Source: Chitinophagales bacterium (GTDB taxonomy: Bacteria > Bacteroidota > Bacteroidia > Chitinophagales > Chitinophagaceae). From it: a stretch of 64,000 nucleotides of DNA. The notes under the pieces are model-generated. The model was not told where the DNA came from and made no database searches. It saw only the letters and a program-made list of their open reading frames with translations. Shown piece after piece: positions 54,745-63,869 of this stretch. Positions within the stretch are counted from its first letter, which is position 1, and each line of letters begins with the position of its first letter. The translations under genes and the position numbers were made by a program. The stretch spans positions 186,001-250,000 of the forward strand of contig JAJPKJ010000012.1 of assembly GCA_021323755.1 (NCBI GenBank). Direction: 5' to 3'.

Positions 54745-57700
54745 CTACGCTGCATCCTTCCCGTGGCAGTTCTTATACTTTTTTCCACTGCCGCATGGGC
54801 AAGGGTCATTACGTCCGATTTTTGGTCCCACTTTTACAGGTTCGCGTTTTACCGGTTCTGTCGGTTCATAATAATCAGGACCTTCATTGATGATCTCACG
54901 ACCATGGCTATCCGTAGATGTTACTAGTTCATCTTTACGTACTTTCATTTTGCTCATGTCGGTTTTCTGCTCTCTTCCTTCGCGGATCGGCGCATTGTTT
55001 TCTTCAATCGGTATTGCAGAGTGACAAAGGAAACTCACTATTTCACGGTTCATCTCATTATCCATGTTTCTGAATAATTCAAATGCTTCCATCTTATAGA
55101 TCACCAGCGGATCTTTCTGCTCGAGGTAAGCTGTTTGCACACTTTGTTTCAGATCGTCCATTGCCCGCAAATGTTCTTTCCACGTATCATCAATAATACC
55201 AAGGGTGATTTGTCTTTCAACAGCATTCATCAACTCACGACCCTGTGTATCCAAGGTCTTTTGCAGATTGGCAAGCACGTTGATCGATTTTTTGCCATCG
55301 GTAAACGGAACAACAACATTTTCAACATGTCTCCCCTGGGTTAATAAAATATTTTTAAAAACAGGAACCGATTTCTTACTCACTTCATCCATTTTGTGTT
55401 CGTAGTTCTGTGTTGCTTCTGTATACAATTTTTCTGCAAGCTGCGCTGCATCCTGTTGCAAAAAATCATCTTTGGTGATGCTGCTGTCAACGCTGAAATT
55501 CACAATAGAAGCGAGTTTGAAGCCTTCATAATCATCTTGCTCTTTAAATGAGTTTATCAAACTTTCAGCAACAATATAAAATGCGTTATCAAGGTCCAGC
55601 GCCAACCTGTCGCCAAATAATGCGTGATTTCTTTTTTTGTAAACAACATTGCGTTGCTTGTTCATCACATCATCATATTCCAGCAAGCGCTTTCTAATTC
55701 CGAAATTATTTTCTTCTACTTTCTTCTGGGCGCGCTCAATACTTTTTGTAACCATACTGTGCTGAATCATCTCACCTTCCTTATAACCCATTTTATCCAT
55801 TAATGAGGCGATTCGCTCGCTGCCGAACATGCGCATCAGGTCATCTTCAAGTGAGACATAGAATTGGGTTGTTCCCGGATCACCTTGCCTGCCCGAACGG
55901 CCACGCAACTGTCTATCCACACGACGACTCTCATGCCGCTCCGTTCCGATGATTGCCAGACCACCTGCCTCTTTCACGCCAGGTCCGAGTTTAATATCTG
56001 TTCCGCGACCAGCCATATTGGTTGCAATGGTAACCGCGCCCGCCAAACCTGCTTCGGCAACAACCTGTGCTTCACGCGCATGCTGTTTCGCATTCAGAAC
56101 ATTATGGGGGATTTTTTTAACACCAAGCATTTTGCTCAGTAACTCGCTCACTTCAACAGAAGTTGTACCAACCAATGAAGGACGACCTTGTGCGCGTAAT
56201 CTTTCAATCTCATCAATTACTGATTTATATTTTTCGCGTTTTGTTTTATAAACCAAATCCTGGTGGTCTTTTCGAATCGCCGGAACATTGGTAGGAATGG
56301 TAACAACATCGAGTTTATAAATGTCCCACAATTCTGCGGCTTCCGTCTCCGCAGTCCCAGTCATCCCCGCAAGTTTATGGTACATACGGAAATAATTTTG
56401 AAGTGTAACCGTAGCGTAAGTTTGTGTAGCAGCTTCGATCTTCACATTTTCTTTTGCTTCAATCGCCTGATGCAAACCATCACTGTAACGGCGACCATCA
56501 AGAATACGACCGGTTTGTTCATCAACAATTTTTACCTGTCCATCGAGAACTACATATTCAACATCTTTATCGAATAATGTGTATGCTTTTAATAATTGCT
56601 GAACTGTGTGAATGCGATCTGCTTTAACAGCATAATCATTTAATAAGACTTCTTTGCGTTGTAATTTATCTTCCGGGCTGAGATCGCTTTTTTCAATATC
56701 GGCGAGTTTGATGCCGATATCGGGAATCACAAAAAATTCCGGATCCTCACCTTCACGTGTGATCATTTGGATCCCCATGTCCGTTAGATCTACCTGGTTA
56801 TTTTTCTCATCGATATGAAAGAATAATTCCCTGTCAACAATCGGCATCTGCTTTGATTGTTCTGCCAGATAATGATTTTCCGATTTCTGCAACTTCACAC
56901 GTATACCCGGTTCACTCAGATATTTTATTAATGCGCCATTTTTTGGTAATCCTCTAAATGCGCGCATCAATGCCAGTCCGCCATCTTTTGGATCATCATT
57001 ACCTTCTGCAATTTTTTTCTTGGCTTCATTTAAAAAAGTGTTAACCACTTTTTTCTGGGCGTCGATCAATCTCTCCACCCGTCCTCTTAAAATATGATAT
57101 TGCTGGTCATCGCCTTTTGGAACTGGACCAGAAATGATCAGCGGGGTTCTTGCATCATCGATCAACACACTATCTACTTCATCCACCATGGCATAGTGAT
57201 GCTTGCGTTGCACCATTTCATCGGGAGAATGCACCATATTATCGCGGAGGTAATCAAAACCAAATTCATTATTTGTTCCGTAAGTAATATCGGCATAATA
57301 TGCTTTGCGACGTGCTTCGCTGTTTGGTTCGTGCTTATCAATACAATCAACCGTTATGCCGAGCCATTCAAATATAGTTCCGTTCCATTCCGCATCACGG
57401 CGTGCCAGATAATCATTCACGGTTACAATATGAACGCCTTCACCGGCAAGTGCATTCAAATATGCAGGCAAGGTTGACACGAGCGTTTTACCCTCACCAG
57501 TTGCCATCTCCGCAATTTTTCCTTCATGTAAAACCGCCCCTCCAATCAACTGCACATCATAATGAACCATGTTCCAGGTTATCAATCCGCCGGCGGCAGT
57601 CCAACTATTTTTATAAACAGATTTATCTCCATCAATGGTAATATGATCTTTCTTGATACTAAGATCCCGATCCATCTGTGTTGCAGTAGCAATTACTTCT

Positions 57701-58077
57701 GTATTTTCCTTAAAACGTCTTGCCGTTTCTTTTACCACAGCAAATGCTTCAGGTAAAATTTCTTTTAATATTTTCTCAATTTCTTTGTCACGCTCTTTTT
57801 TGAGCACATCCACTTCGTTATAAAAGCTGTCCTTTCCGGTAAGATCGTTAAAAGGCAGTTCTTCGGCTTTCTTATTAAGATTGGAGATCTCAGTATCTAT
57901 GTTTTGCAAATAGTCTTTAATGCGTTGCTTAAACTCATCTGTCTTTGCTCTCAATTGATCGTTTGATAATGATTGATAAGAAGCAAAATGCCTGTTTATT
58001 TCTTCAACAACAGGAGCAATAAGTTTGATATCTTTTTCAGATTTATTACCGCCAAAAATTTTCGAAAATATACTCAT
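54745..58077 (-). CDS. secA: Preprotein translocase motor ATPase SecA
   Basis: 1110 residues, the long Bacteroidota form with insertions. Walker A is EMATGEGKTLVST, the DEAD-like box VDEVDSVLIDDARTPLIISG (split: DEVDSVLIDDAR, TPLIISG), the preprotein-crosslinking domain follows, and motif VI is IGTERHESRRVDRQLRGRSG. The C-terminal SEC-C zinc motif GRNDPCPCGSGKKYKNCHG is complete. It drives Sec-dependent export at the inner membrane with SecYEG. It is a single gene with its own -7 box and terminator. Confidence 0.97.
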   Translation of the reverse strand: MSIFSKIFGGNKSEKDIKLIAPVVEEINRHFASYQSLSNDQLRAKTDEFKQRIKDYLQNIDTEISNLNKKAEELPFNDLTGKDSFYNEVDVLKKERDKEIEKILKEILPEAFAVVKETARRFKENTEVIATATQMDRDLSIKKDHITIDGDKSVYKNSWTAAGGLITWNMVHYDVQLIGGAVLHEGKIAEMATGEGKTLVSTLPAYLNALAGEGVHIVTVNDYLARRDAEWNGTIFEWLGITVDCIDKHEPNSEARRKAYYADITYGTNNEFGFDYLRDNMVHSPDEMVQRKHHYAMVDEVDSVLIDDARTPLIISGPVPKGDDQQYHILRGRVERLIDAQKKVVNTFLNEAKKKIAEGNDDPKDGGLALMRAFRGLPKNGALIKYLSEPGIRVKLQKSENHYLAEQSKQMPIVDRELFFHIDEKNNQVDLTDMGIQMITREGEDPEFFVIPDIGIKLADIEKSDLSPEDKLQRKEVLLNDYAVKADRIHTVQQLLKAYTLFDKDVEYVVLDGQVKIVDEQTGRILDGRRYSDGLHQAIEAKENVKIEAATQTYATVTLQNYFRMYHKLAGMTGTAETEAAELWDIYKLDVVTIPTNVPAIRKDHQDLVYKTKREKYKSVIDEIERLRAQGRPSLVGTTSVEVSELLSKMLGVKKIPHNVLNAKQHAREAQVVAEAGLAGAVTIATNMAGRGTDIKLGPGVKEAGGLAIIGTERHESRRVDRQLRGRSGRQGDPGTTQFYVSLEDDLMRMFGSERIASLMDKMGYKEGEMIQHSMVTKSIERAQKKVEENNFGIRKRLLEYDDVMNKQRNVVYKKRNHALFGDRLALDLDNAFYIVAESLINSFKEQDDYEGFKLASIVNFSVDSSITKDDFLQQDAAQLAEKLYTEATQNYEHKMDEVSKKSVPVFKNILLTQGRHVENVVVPFTDGKKSINVLANLQKTLDTQGRELMNAVERQITLGIIDDTWKEHLRAMDDLKQSVQTAYLEQKDPLVIYKMEAFELFRNMDNEMNREIVSFLCHSAIPIEENNAPIREGREQKTDMSKMKVRKDELVTSTDSHGREIINEGPDYYEPTEPVKREPVKVGPKIGRNDPCPCGSGKKYKNCHGKDAA

Positions 58078-58169
58078 GATATCAGTAGTTAATAATAATT
58101 CAGATTAACAATAACAATGCTTGTCAAAAAAAGTGCTACAAAGCCTTGTAAGCCAAATTGACAGGGGGG

Positions 58170-58177
58170 CAAAGTTA
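58170..58177 (-). promoter_or_regulatory. -7 promoter box of secA
   Basis: TAACTTTG on the minus strand fits TAnnTTTG and lies about 92 nt upstream of the secA start codon, which would leave a leader of about 85 nt. No hairpin or secM-like arrest ORF is apparent in it. Confidence 0.45.
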
Positions 58178-58563
58178 AGGAAAGGATGTGAGATGCCGGA
58201 TACCGGTTATTGGATGCCAGATAGCGGAAACAGGCTACTGGAAACTCTTATGATATGAGCTTCGGTTCCCTGTTCAACATGATTGTGCCTCAACCCGTTC
58301 AACTTACCATGGCCACTGAGCTTTAGCATTCACCCATAACCATTATTAACAAAATCTTTTTCTGTGTCAGCCACCTTATAGCATAACTGCCCGAAACTGC
58401 AATGTCATTTTCAAATTACCATAAGATTGCCCATTCATTAACCAGGTTCAGCTGTCTTTTGCCGTTTTCTACAAAACAAAAGGAGTATTGCCATTCCCGG
58501 ACCATCATCTGTCGCCTCTAATATTTCCCCTGCAGTCCGTGTTCGAGCAGATAAGAATTTTTT
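58178..58563. other. Long non-coding region between secA and the XRE/S24 regulator
   Basis: About 390 bp without a credible gene. It contains two near-repeats, GATGCCGGATACCGG (58192-58206) and GATGCCAGATAGCGG (58213-58227), matching at 13 of 15 positions with a 21-bp period, followed by another GCGGAAACAGGC-like stretch. The rest (58230-58560) is less AT-rich than its surroundings and could be a decayed gene or spacer; I see no tRNA or convincing structured RNA. Confidence 0.4.
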
Positions 58564-58600
58564 TGAATTGTCAAATATATTAGTAATTTTATTCTAAAAT
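58562..58600 (+). promoter_or_regulatory. Promoter and likely auto-operator of the XRE/S24 regulator
   Basis: TTTG (58562-58565) and TAATTTTA (58584-58591) have an 18-nt spacing, close to the Bacteroidota -33/-7 layout. The -7 box overlaps a palindrome, ATTTTA-TTC-TAAAAT (58586-58600), ending 8 nt before the ATG. A repressor that binds this palindrome would block its own promoter, the standard plan for LexA-like regulators. Confidence 0.5.
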
Positions 58601-58608
58601 AATTAGTT

Positions 58609-59364
58609 ATGTCAATTGCCTGCAAGAATTTAAAATACCTGCGTAAACTCCGTGGATGGACGCAGGAAGAATTTGCTGCGAAACTAAAGATCAAACGTTC
58701 ATTGCTCGGCGCTTATGAGGAAGAGCGTGCCGACCCACGCATTGAAGTGCTGGAAATTGCGGGAAATATTTTTAAGCTAACACTGGATGAATTGTTGCGC
58801 AAAGATCTGGGTGAAACGAAAGGCGGAGGTGGTTATTTGGCAAAACGGCGCGCATTAAAGCTGGCTGCGGCTTCCAACGATATTCAGTTGGTTCCTGTCA
58901 AAGCAGCAGCGGGTTATCTCGCTGGCTATGGCGATCCGGAATTTTTGGATGAGCTAAATACATTCACATTACCTATGCTTGCTCCCGGAAATTACCGGGC
59001 CTTTGAAATTGTAGGCGATTCAATGCTGCCGACCGCAAGCGGTTCGGTAATTGTTGGTGAAAAAATAAATAGCACCGAAGATGTGCGGAGCAACGATACC
59101 TATGTTGTGGTTTCACGAAGTGAAGGCATTGTTTATAAAAGAGTGATGAAGAATAATAAGCTAAAAAATAAATTGACTTTGGTGAGTGATAATACGTCTT
59201 ATCAGCCCTACAACGTAAATACCGAAGATGTGATAGAATTGTGGAAGGCACAGATGATCATCAGCAAGGCAAACACACAACAACGATGGGATGTTAATCA
59301 GCTAGCAAGTCTTGTGAGCAATTTGCAGGAACAGGTGAGTGTGATCAAGAAAAAAATGAATTAA
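58609..59364 (+). CDS. XRE-family regulator with LexA-like S24 peptidase domain
   Basis: 251 residues. The N-terminal helix-turn-helix (residues 5-62: LKYLRKLRGWTQEEFAAKLKI, split LKYLRKLRGWTQ, EEFAAKLKIKRSLLGAYE) is of the XRE type. The S24 autoprotease domain spans residues 95-220, with the catalytic Ser138 in IVGDSMLPT and Lys177 in IVYKRVM. The likely self-cleavage bond is Ala101-Gly102 in VKAAAGYLAGYG. A short coiled coil closes the protein (VSNLQEQVSVIKKKM). By family it is a repressor inactivated by self-cleavage when RecA filaments form. The adjoining DNA-repair genes make a damage-response role plausible. Its own promoter carries a palindrome suitable as an operator. Confidence 0.88.
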   Translation: MSIACKNLKYLRKLRGWTQEEFAAKLKIKRSLLGAYEEERADPRIEVLEIAGNIFKLTLDELLRKDLGETKGGGGYLAKRRALKLAAASNDIQLVPVKAAAGYLAGYGDPEFLDELNTFTLPMLAPGNYRAFEIVGDSMLPTASGSVIVGEKINSTEDVRSNDTYVVVSRSEGIVYKRVMKNNKLKNKLTLVSDNTSYQPYNVNTEDVIELWKAQMIISKANTQQRWDVNQLASLVSNLQEQVSVIKKKMN

Positions 59365-59430
59365 GAAAAATCCGCAGTTAAACTCCGAAACACAGAATAA
59401 ATCTCCCCGCTTTTTTGTGCTTCAACGTCT

Positions 59431-59742
59431 ATGTTTATGAAAGAATCAACTTCCATATTAACCAGGAATTTTTCTGAAAAGGAATTGTCCTTGCGTGAAT
59501 TGCAGCTCATTCCGGGCGTTGGTAAATCCATTGCCAATGATTTGTACAATATCGGCATTCGCAAAGTGAGTGATCTGCGTAGGAAAAACCCGGACAAATT
59601 ATATCAATTATCAAATCTGCGAATCGGTGTAACTCAGGATCGATGCCTGCTCTATGTTTTCCGTTGTGCAGTTTATTTCGCGGAGACTCCCAAACCGGAA
59701 AAGGAAAAATTGAACTGGTGGTGGTGGAAGGATAAGGTCTGA
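59431..59742 (+). CDS. Helix-hairpin-helix protein of the Cdd1 (pathogenicity locus) type
   Basis: 103 residues. The helix-hairpin-helix motif LQLIPGVGKSIANDLYNIGI at about 30-50 is followed by RKVSDLRRKNPDKLYQLSNL and by DRCLLYVFRCAVYFAET, the conserved end of the Cdd1 family. Helix-hairpin-helix domains bind DNA backbones without sequence preference. It lies 66 bp after the XRE/S24 regulator on the same strand and may be controlled with it. Its exact role is unknown; a link to repair or recombination is inferred from the fold and the neighbours. Confidence 0.8.
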   Translation: MFMKESTSILTRNFSEKELSLRELQLIPGVGKSIANDLYNIGIRKVSDLRRKNPDKLYQLSNLRIGVTQDRCLLYVFRCAVYFAETPKPEKEKLNWWWWKDKV

Positions 59743-59843
59743 AATACCGATTTTTGGATTTTTTGATTTGATCATGATCAATTTTGCCTCATTTTATTTC
59801 ATTTCTTTTCCCCCATTTTCAATAAATAAAAAGGAACAACAGG

Positions 59844-60554
59844 TCACTGCAACTGAACAATCTTATTCTGCACAATCGCAAATATATTTTCATTTTTATT
59901 AGGTTCAATTACTGCAACTCCAGTAAAACGACTGAATGCCGGGAGTACCGCATAATCCTTTCCAAAATAAAAGCAGGGAAAGCATAATGATTGTTTTCCT
60001 GCGCCATTTACGCGTATTCCAGGATGCACGTGTCCGGAGAAGAAATAGTTTGTATTTTGTCGTTTCCGGTTTGCTGTTCTTTGAGAATGGTGTAATCCAA
60101 TAGCTGAAATCTGTTGACCTGCTACGGTAATATCATGGATAAATGAAAATTCACTCAGGCTTAAATGCTCATCATAGAGTTGGATGTCGCATGAGCCATA
60201 CCATTCATTCTCCAAAATATCATGATTTCCTTTGATAAGATGAATTGAAATTGCTGAAAAATTTTCTCTCCACTTTTTAAAAAGATCCAATTCTTTGTTG
60301 GCAGTGCTGTGAAAAAAATCTCCGACAATGATTAATTGCGTTGGTTGAAAATATTGTATCTGCGCAACAAGTCTTTGCAGATCTTCTTTGTAAACAGATT
60401 GCGGAACCGCAATTCCCGATTTTCTGAAATGCCCTGTTTTGCCAAAATGTAAATCGGAAATGATCAATGCTTTTTCATTTTCCCAAAACGCCAATCGCTC
60501 TGGGCTCAGCCACAGCTGCTGATTTTGAACGGTATACGGAATTGGCGAATGCAT
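59844..60554 (-). CDS. pdeM: Ligase-associated DNA-damage-response metallophosphoesterase PdeM
   Basis: 236 residues. The metallophosphoesterase motifs are all present: DLHFGKTGHFRKSG, then VGDFFHSTANKE, KGNHDI, and FIHDITV, closing with FSGHVHPGIRV. The HFRKSGIAVP wording is that of the ligase-associated PdeM family, which works together with a DEXH helicase, a nuclease and an ATP-dependent ligase. Here the helicase gene is 0.7 kb upstream on the same strand, and a heme-binding gene lies between. The ligase and the exonuclease of the set are not in the window. Confidence 0.92.
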   Translation of the reverse strand: MHSPIPYTVQNQQLWLSPERLAFWENEKALIISDLHFGKTGHFRKSGIAVPQSVYKEDLQRLVAQIQYFQPTQLIIVGDFFHSTANKELDLFKKWRENFSAISIHLIKGNHDILENEWYGSCDIQLYDEHLSLSEFSFIHDITVAGQQISAIGLHHSQRTANRKRQNTNYFFSGHVHPGIRVNGAGKQSLCFPCFYFGKDYAVLPAFSRFTGVAVIEPNKNENIFAIVQNKIVQLQ

Positions 60555-60556
60555 GA

Positions 60557-61045
60557 TTAATCTTTCTTTTCAGGTTCATCGGGCAAATTATTTTTTGCTT
60601 TTATATCACGCGCTAGACTGTCTGCCCAGGAAACCAATAGGTGTTTTTGCTGCGAGTCTAAAATGGCATCTTTATGGATCCACAAATAACTATCCAGCGG
60701 CATCCACCCGTCTTTCTGTGAATCAATGACGCTATTTAATTTGTGATATTGCTTCTTTGGTGCATAGCTCGCAAATTCATTAAAATTCAATTCATGTTTT
60801 CCTTCGTTCACATGATTGGCCAGCCACCATGCAACCGGCTGAATATTGTTATACCAGGGATAAACCGTGTTATTGCTGTGACAATCATAACACGATTTTT
60901 TTAAAATGTTTTGCACATTTTCCGGAACCGCAAAATGAAGGGTAATATCATTTGGTGAGGCTGCCGTGGAAATATTTTTTGTAGGGTGGAAAAATTGTAT
61001 CACAACAATAGCAATCAATAAGAGCCATAAAATCTTTTTTATCAT
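60557..61045 (-). CDS. Heme-binding domain protein (single CxxCH)
   Basis: 162 residues. An N-terminal membrane anchor or uncleaved signal (KKILWLLLIAIVVIQFF) is followed by a soluble domain with one c-type heme site, CYDCHSNNTVYPWY. WWLANHVNEGKHELNFNEFA after it is typical of the Bacteroidota heme-binding domain family, as is the DGWMPLDSYLWIH segment. It should face the periplasm. It ends 2 nt before the start of pdeM, so the two are tightly coupled, although a periplasmic heme protein has no obvious link with DNA repair. Confidence 0.85.
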   Translation of the reverse strand: MIKKILWLLLIAIVVIQFFHPTKNISTAASPNDITLHFAVPENVQNILKKSCYDCHSNNTVYPWYNNIQPVAWWLANHVNEGKHELNFNEFASYAPKKQYHKLNSVIDSQKDGWMPLDSYLWIHKDAILDSQQKHLLVSWADSLARDIKAKNNLPDEPEKKD

Positions 61046-61218
61046 GTTGTAGTTTTTATGCCTAAAAATAGTAATTAGGTTCCAAATGAATTCTTTTTGA
61101 ACTTACACCCATTCTTTTTTCAATATCCATGGAACGCAATCTTGTCATTTAAAATTCCATTCTTTTTCAGCCTTTCGACCGCGAGCCCGTCTTTATGATC
61201 CAGACGGCTTTGAGTCCT

Positions 61219-63747
61219 TTATCTTCCCAACTGCATTTGCATTTTTTTCACCCTGTCCTCCAATTGCTCCGATGAAAAATTTTCTCTCATACTGTCAACC
61301 TTTAACGGGAAACAAAATGGCGTTAGTTGTTGGGGAAAAGTAATAACGATTCTTCCTTGCTGAACTCTTTCCAGCATGTTCCTTAATCTCGCTTCTTCCA
61401 TTTGTTGCTCCATTACTTCGTTGTAAGCTTGACGCAATAATAAATTGTTTTTGTCATATTCTGTCAGCACATTAAATAATAATGAGGCCGAAGATTGAAT
61501 ATGCCTGGCTTTGATGAATTCACCCGGGTAACCTTGAAAAATTAGTCCGCCGATTACGGCAATATCCCGGAATTTTCTTCTCGCCATCTCGGCACTGTTC
61601 ACGCTTCGCTGGATATCTGAATTTAGATTTTCAGGAGAAAATAATTCATAGGCATTGCTATCGTCAACAGGGATCGGTTGATCGCTCAACAGTTCAAAAC
61701 CATAATCGTTCATCGCAAATGAAAAAGTGATCGGAATTATTCTACTAATACGATAGGCTAACAATGCAGCCATTGCTTCATGAACCAATCTTCCTTCAAA
61801 GGGATAAGCAAAGAGGTGATAACCATCTTTGGTTTCGATATGTTCGATCAGCAATTCATTCTCTTTGGGAACGTGTGAAAGATTTTCCTGCAATTCAAAA
61901 AGCGGTTTCAGCGCCTCAAGCTCAATTTCTTTTTTTGCTTTATAGGCAGCCAAAGGGTTAGATCCATCAGATGACGCTGATGCTTCATTCAATTTTCTTC
62001 TCAACATGATCCCGAGATTTGCAGAAAGAGGCATTCTTCCGCCTTGCCAGCTCGGGACGATCGATTTTTTCGAATTCGATTTTTTCACCAATGCCGTCAT
62101 GTCCTTTATCATCAGGAATTCTAAATTTCTTCCGGCTAAAGTAAATACATCGCCTGGGGATAGTCTTGAAATAAAATATTCTTCAATCACTCCAACATAT
62201 CCGCCGCTCATAAATTTTACTTTCATCATGGCGTCGCTCACGATCGTTCCAATGCTCAAACGGTGCCGCATCGCCACTTTGCGACTATTGATCTTATACA
62301 AACCATTAATCACTTCCACTTTTTTAAATTCATCATATTGCTGTAACGCAACACCGCCCTGAGAAATGAAATGCAGGATCTCCTTCCATTCTTCTTCCGT
62401 CATTTCGCTGTAGCAATGTGTTGATTTTACCTCCTGATAAATTTCGTCAGGATAGAAACCATCGGAAATGGCAAGCGTTGAAAGATATTGAATGAGTACA
62501 TCAAAACACAATATCATCGGTTGCCTGCTCTCAATGAAATTCAGTTGCATGGCTGTTTTCAGCGCGGCCCCTTCAACAAGTTCCAAGGAATGTGTAGGAA
62601 GGAAATATATTTTGCTCACTTCTCCGGGTTGATGCCCGCTTCTTCCGGCACGCTGCAGAAATCTTGCAACGCCCTTGGGTGAACCAACTTGTATCACGGT
62701 TGCGACAGGACGAAAATCTACCCCCAAATCCAAACTCGCGGTGCAAACAACCGCTTTTAATTTTCCTTCATGCAATGCTTCTTCCACCCAAGTGCGCAAA
62801 TCCATATCAATTGAACCATGATGCAATGCAAGCGCCCCGGCCAGATCAGGAGATGCCGTTAATAATCGTTGATACCACGTCTCACTCATTCCGCGCGTAT
62901 TGATGAAGATGAGTGTTGTTCTGTTTTCATGAATAATGGGAATTACCTTGTCAATCAACTTAATCCCTAAATGCCCCGACCATGGATATTTTTCAATTTC
63001 ATCCGGAAGTATGGATTCAATTTCAATATTTTTCTTGATGAGTGCTTTAACAATAACACCATTTGTTTTTAGCGGGGACAATAATACTCCTTTCGCTTCC
63101 TGTAGGTTGCCAATGGTGGCGGAGATGCCCCATAGAGAAAGTTTTGGGTCTTTTGGGTTACTCATCGCTTTTGACTCGCTGCCTGCTGCCACATTCACTA
63201 TTCTCGAAATCGCCAGCTCTACCTGTACTCCGCGTTTGCTACCCAATAACTCATGCCATTCATCAACAGCAATTATTTTTAATGATTGAAAAATATCGCG
63301 ATAGTTTTTTTGGGCTAATAATAAATGCAAACTTTCAGGAGTAATGATCAGCACTTCAGGCATTTGCCTTCTTTGTTTTTGCCTTTCGCTCAGGTCGGTA
63401 TCACCATTGCGGATTCCTATTTTCCAATTCATCGCTAATTCATGAACCACTTCTTCCATCGCACGACCAATATCTTTTGCTAATGCACGAAGCGGCGTTA
63501 TCCATAATAACTGCAAACCATTTTTTGATTTATTTTTATAATTTGTTGGATGACGATTGATGAAATCTATAACTGATCCAAGAAAAACCGAAAAAGTTTT
63601 TCCACATCCTGTCGGGGCATTGACCAATCCTGAATTTCCATCAATGATATGCTGCCATGTTTCTTCTTGGAAGGGAAATGGCTGAATTTTTTTTGAATGA
63701 AACCATTCGTTGATGATTTTATAACCTATGGTTTTATGAAGATGCAA
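61219..63747 (-). CDS. Ligase-associated DNA-damage-response DEXH helicase (Lhr-like), TTG start
   Basis: 842 residues. Motif I is NAPTGCGKTFSVFLG, motif II VDEWHELLGSKRG (a DEWH box), and motif VI QRAGRSGHQPGE. The Lhr-type winged-helix and C-terminal domains follow (FMSGGYVGVIEEYFISRLSPGD, split: FMSGGYVGVIEEYF, SRLSPGDVFTLAGR). It belongs to the ligase-associated DEXH helicases, which act with PdeM in DNA repair. The start is a TTG at 63747: a TAG stands directly upstream in frame, and the next ATG is deep in the helicase domain. The N-terminal IINEWFHSKKIQPFPFQEETW is the usual family start, so the protein is complete. Confidence 0.92.
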   Translation of the reverse strand: MHLHKTIGYKIINEWFHSKKIQPFPFQEETWQHIIDGNSGLVNAPTGCGKTFSVFLGSVIDFINRHPTNYKNKSKNGLQLLWITPLRALAKDIGRAMEEVVHELAMNWKIGIRNGDTDLSERQKQRRQMPEVLIITPESLHLLLAQKNYRDIFQSLKIIAVDEWHELLGSKRGVQVELAISRIVNVAAGSESKAMSNPKDPKLSLWGISATIGNLQEAKGVLLSPLKTNGVIVKALIKKNIEIESILPDEIEKYPWSGHLGIKLIDKVIPIIHENRTTLIFINTRGMSETWYQRLLTASPDLAGALALHHGSIDMDLRTWVEEALHEGKLKAVVCTASLDLGVDFRPVATVIQVGSPKGVARFLQRAGRSGHQPGEVSKIYFLPTHSLELVEGAALKTAMQLNFIESRQPMILCFDVLIQYLSTLAISDGFYPDEIYQEVKSTHCYSEMTEEEWKEILHFISQGGVALQQYDEFKKVEVINGLYKINSRKVAMRHRLSIGTIVSDAMMKVKFMSGGYVGVIEEYFISRLSPGDVFTLAGRNLEFLMIKDMTALVKKSNSKKSIVPSWQGGRMPLSANLGIMLRRKLNEASASSDGSNPLAAYKAKKEIELEALKPLFELQENLSHVPKENELLIEHIETKDGYHLFAYPFEGRLVHEAMAALLAYRISRIIPITFSFAMNDYGFELLSDQPIPVDDSNAYELFSPENLNSDIQRSVNSAEMARRKFRDIAVIGGLIFQGYPGEFIKARHIQSSASLLFNVLTEYDKNNLLLRQAYNEVMEQQMEEARLRNMLERVQQGRIVITFPQQLTPFCFPLKVDSMRENFSSEQLEDRVKKMQMQLGR

Positions 63748-63869
63748 CTAAAATTTGTTAGTGAATAATATTTTATAAGTGGTGCTGAATAGAAATACAA
63801 AAATACGGGAGACGATGCAAAGACGTTGAAAATAGAATTGAAGTCGGTTACCAAAAAGGGAAATAAATA
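63748..63869. other. Short intergenic gap between cytochrome and helicase genes
   Basis: 122 bp of AT-rich sequence with no ORF or strong hairpin that I can see. It must hold the start region of the helicase transcript if that is not read through from the cytochrome gene. Confidence 0.3.

Noticed and set aside
54653-54871. 72-codon plus-strand ORF overlapping the 3' end of secA
   Set aside because: It reads through the secA terminator hairpin and the antisense of the SEC-C motif; it is a chance frame.
61080-61218. Possible terminator or ncRNA between the helicase and the heme protein
   Set aside because: CCGTCT and AGACGG can pair around 61165-61195, but mismatches interrupt the stem and no U-run follows on the minus strand. 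It is too weak to call.
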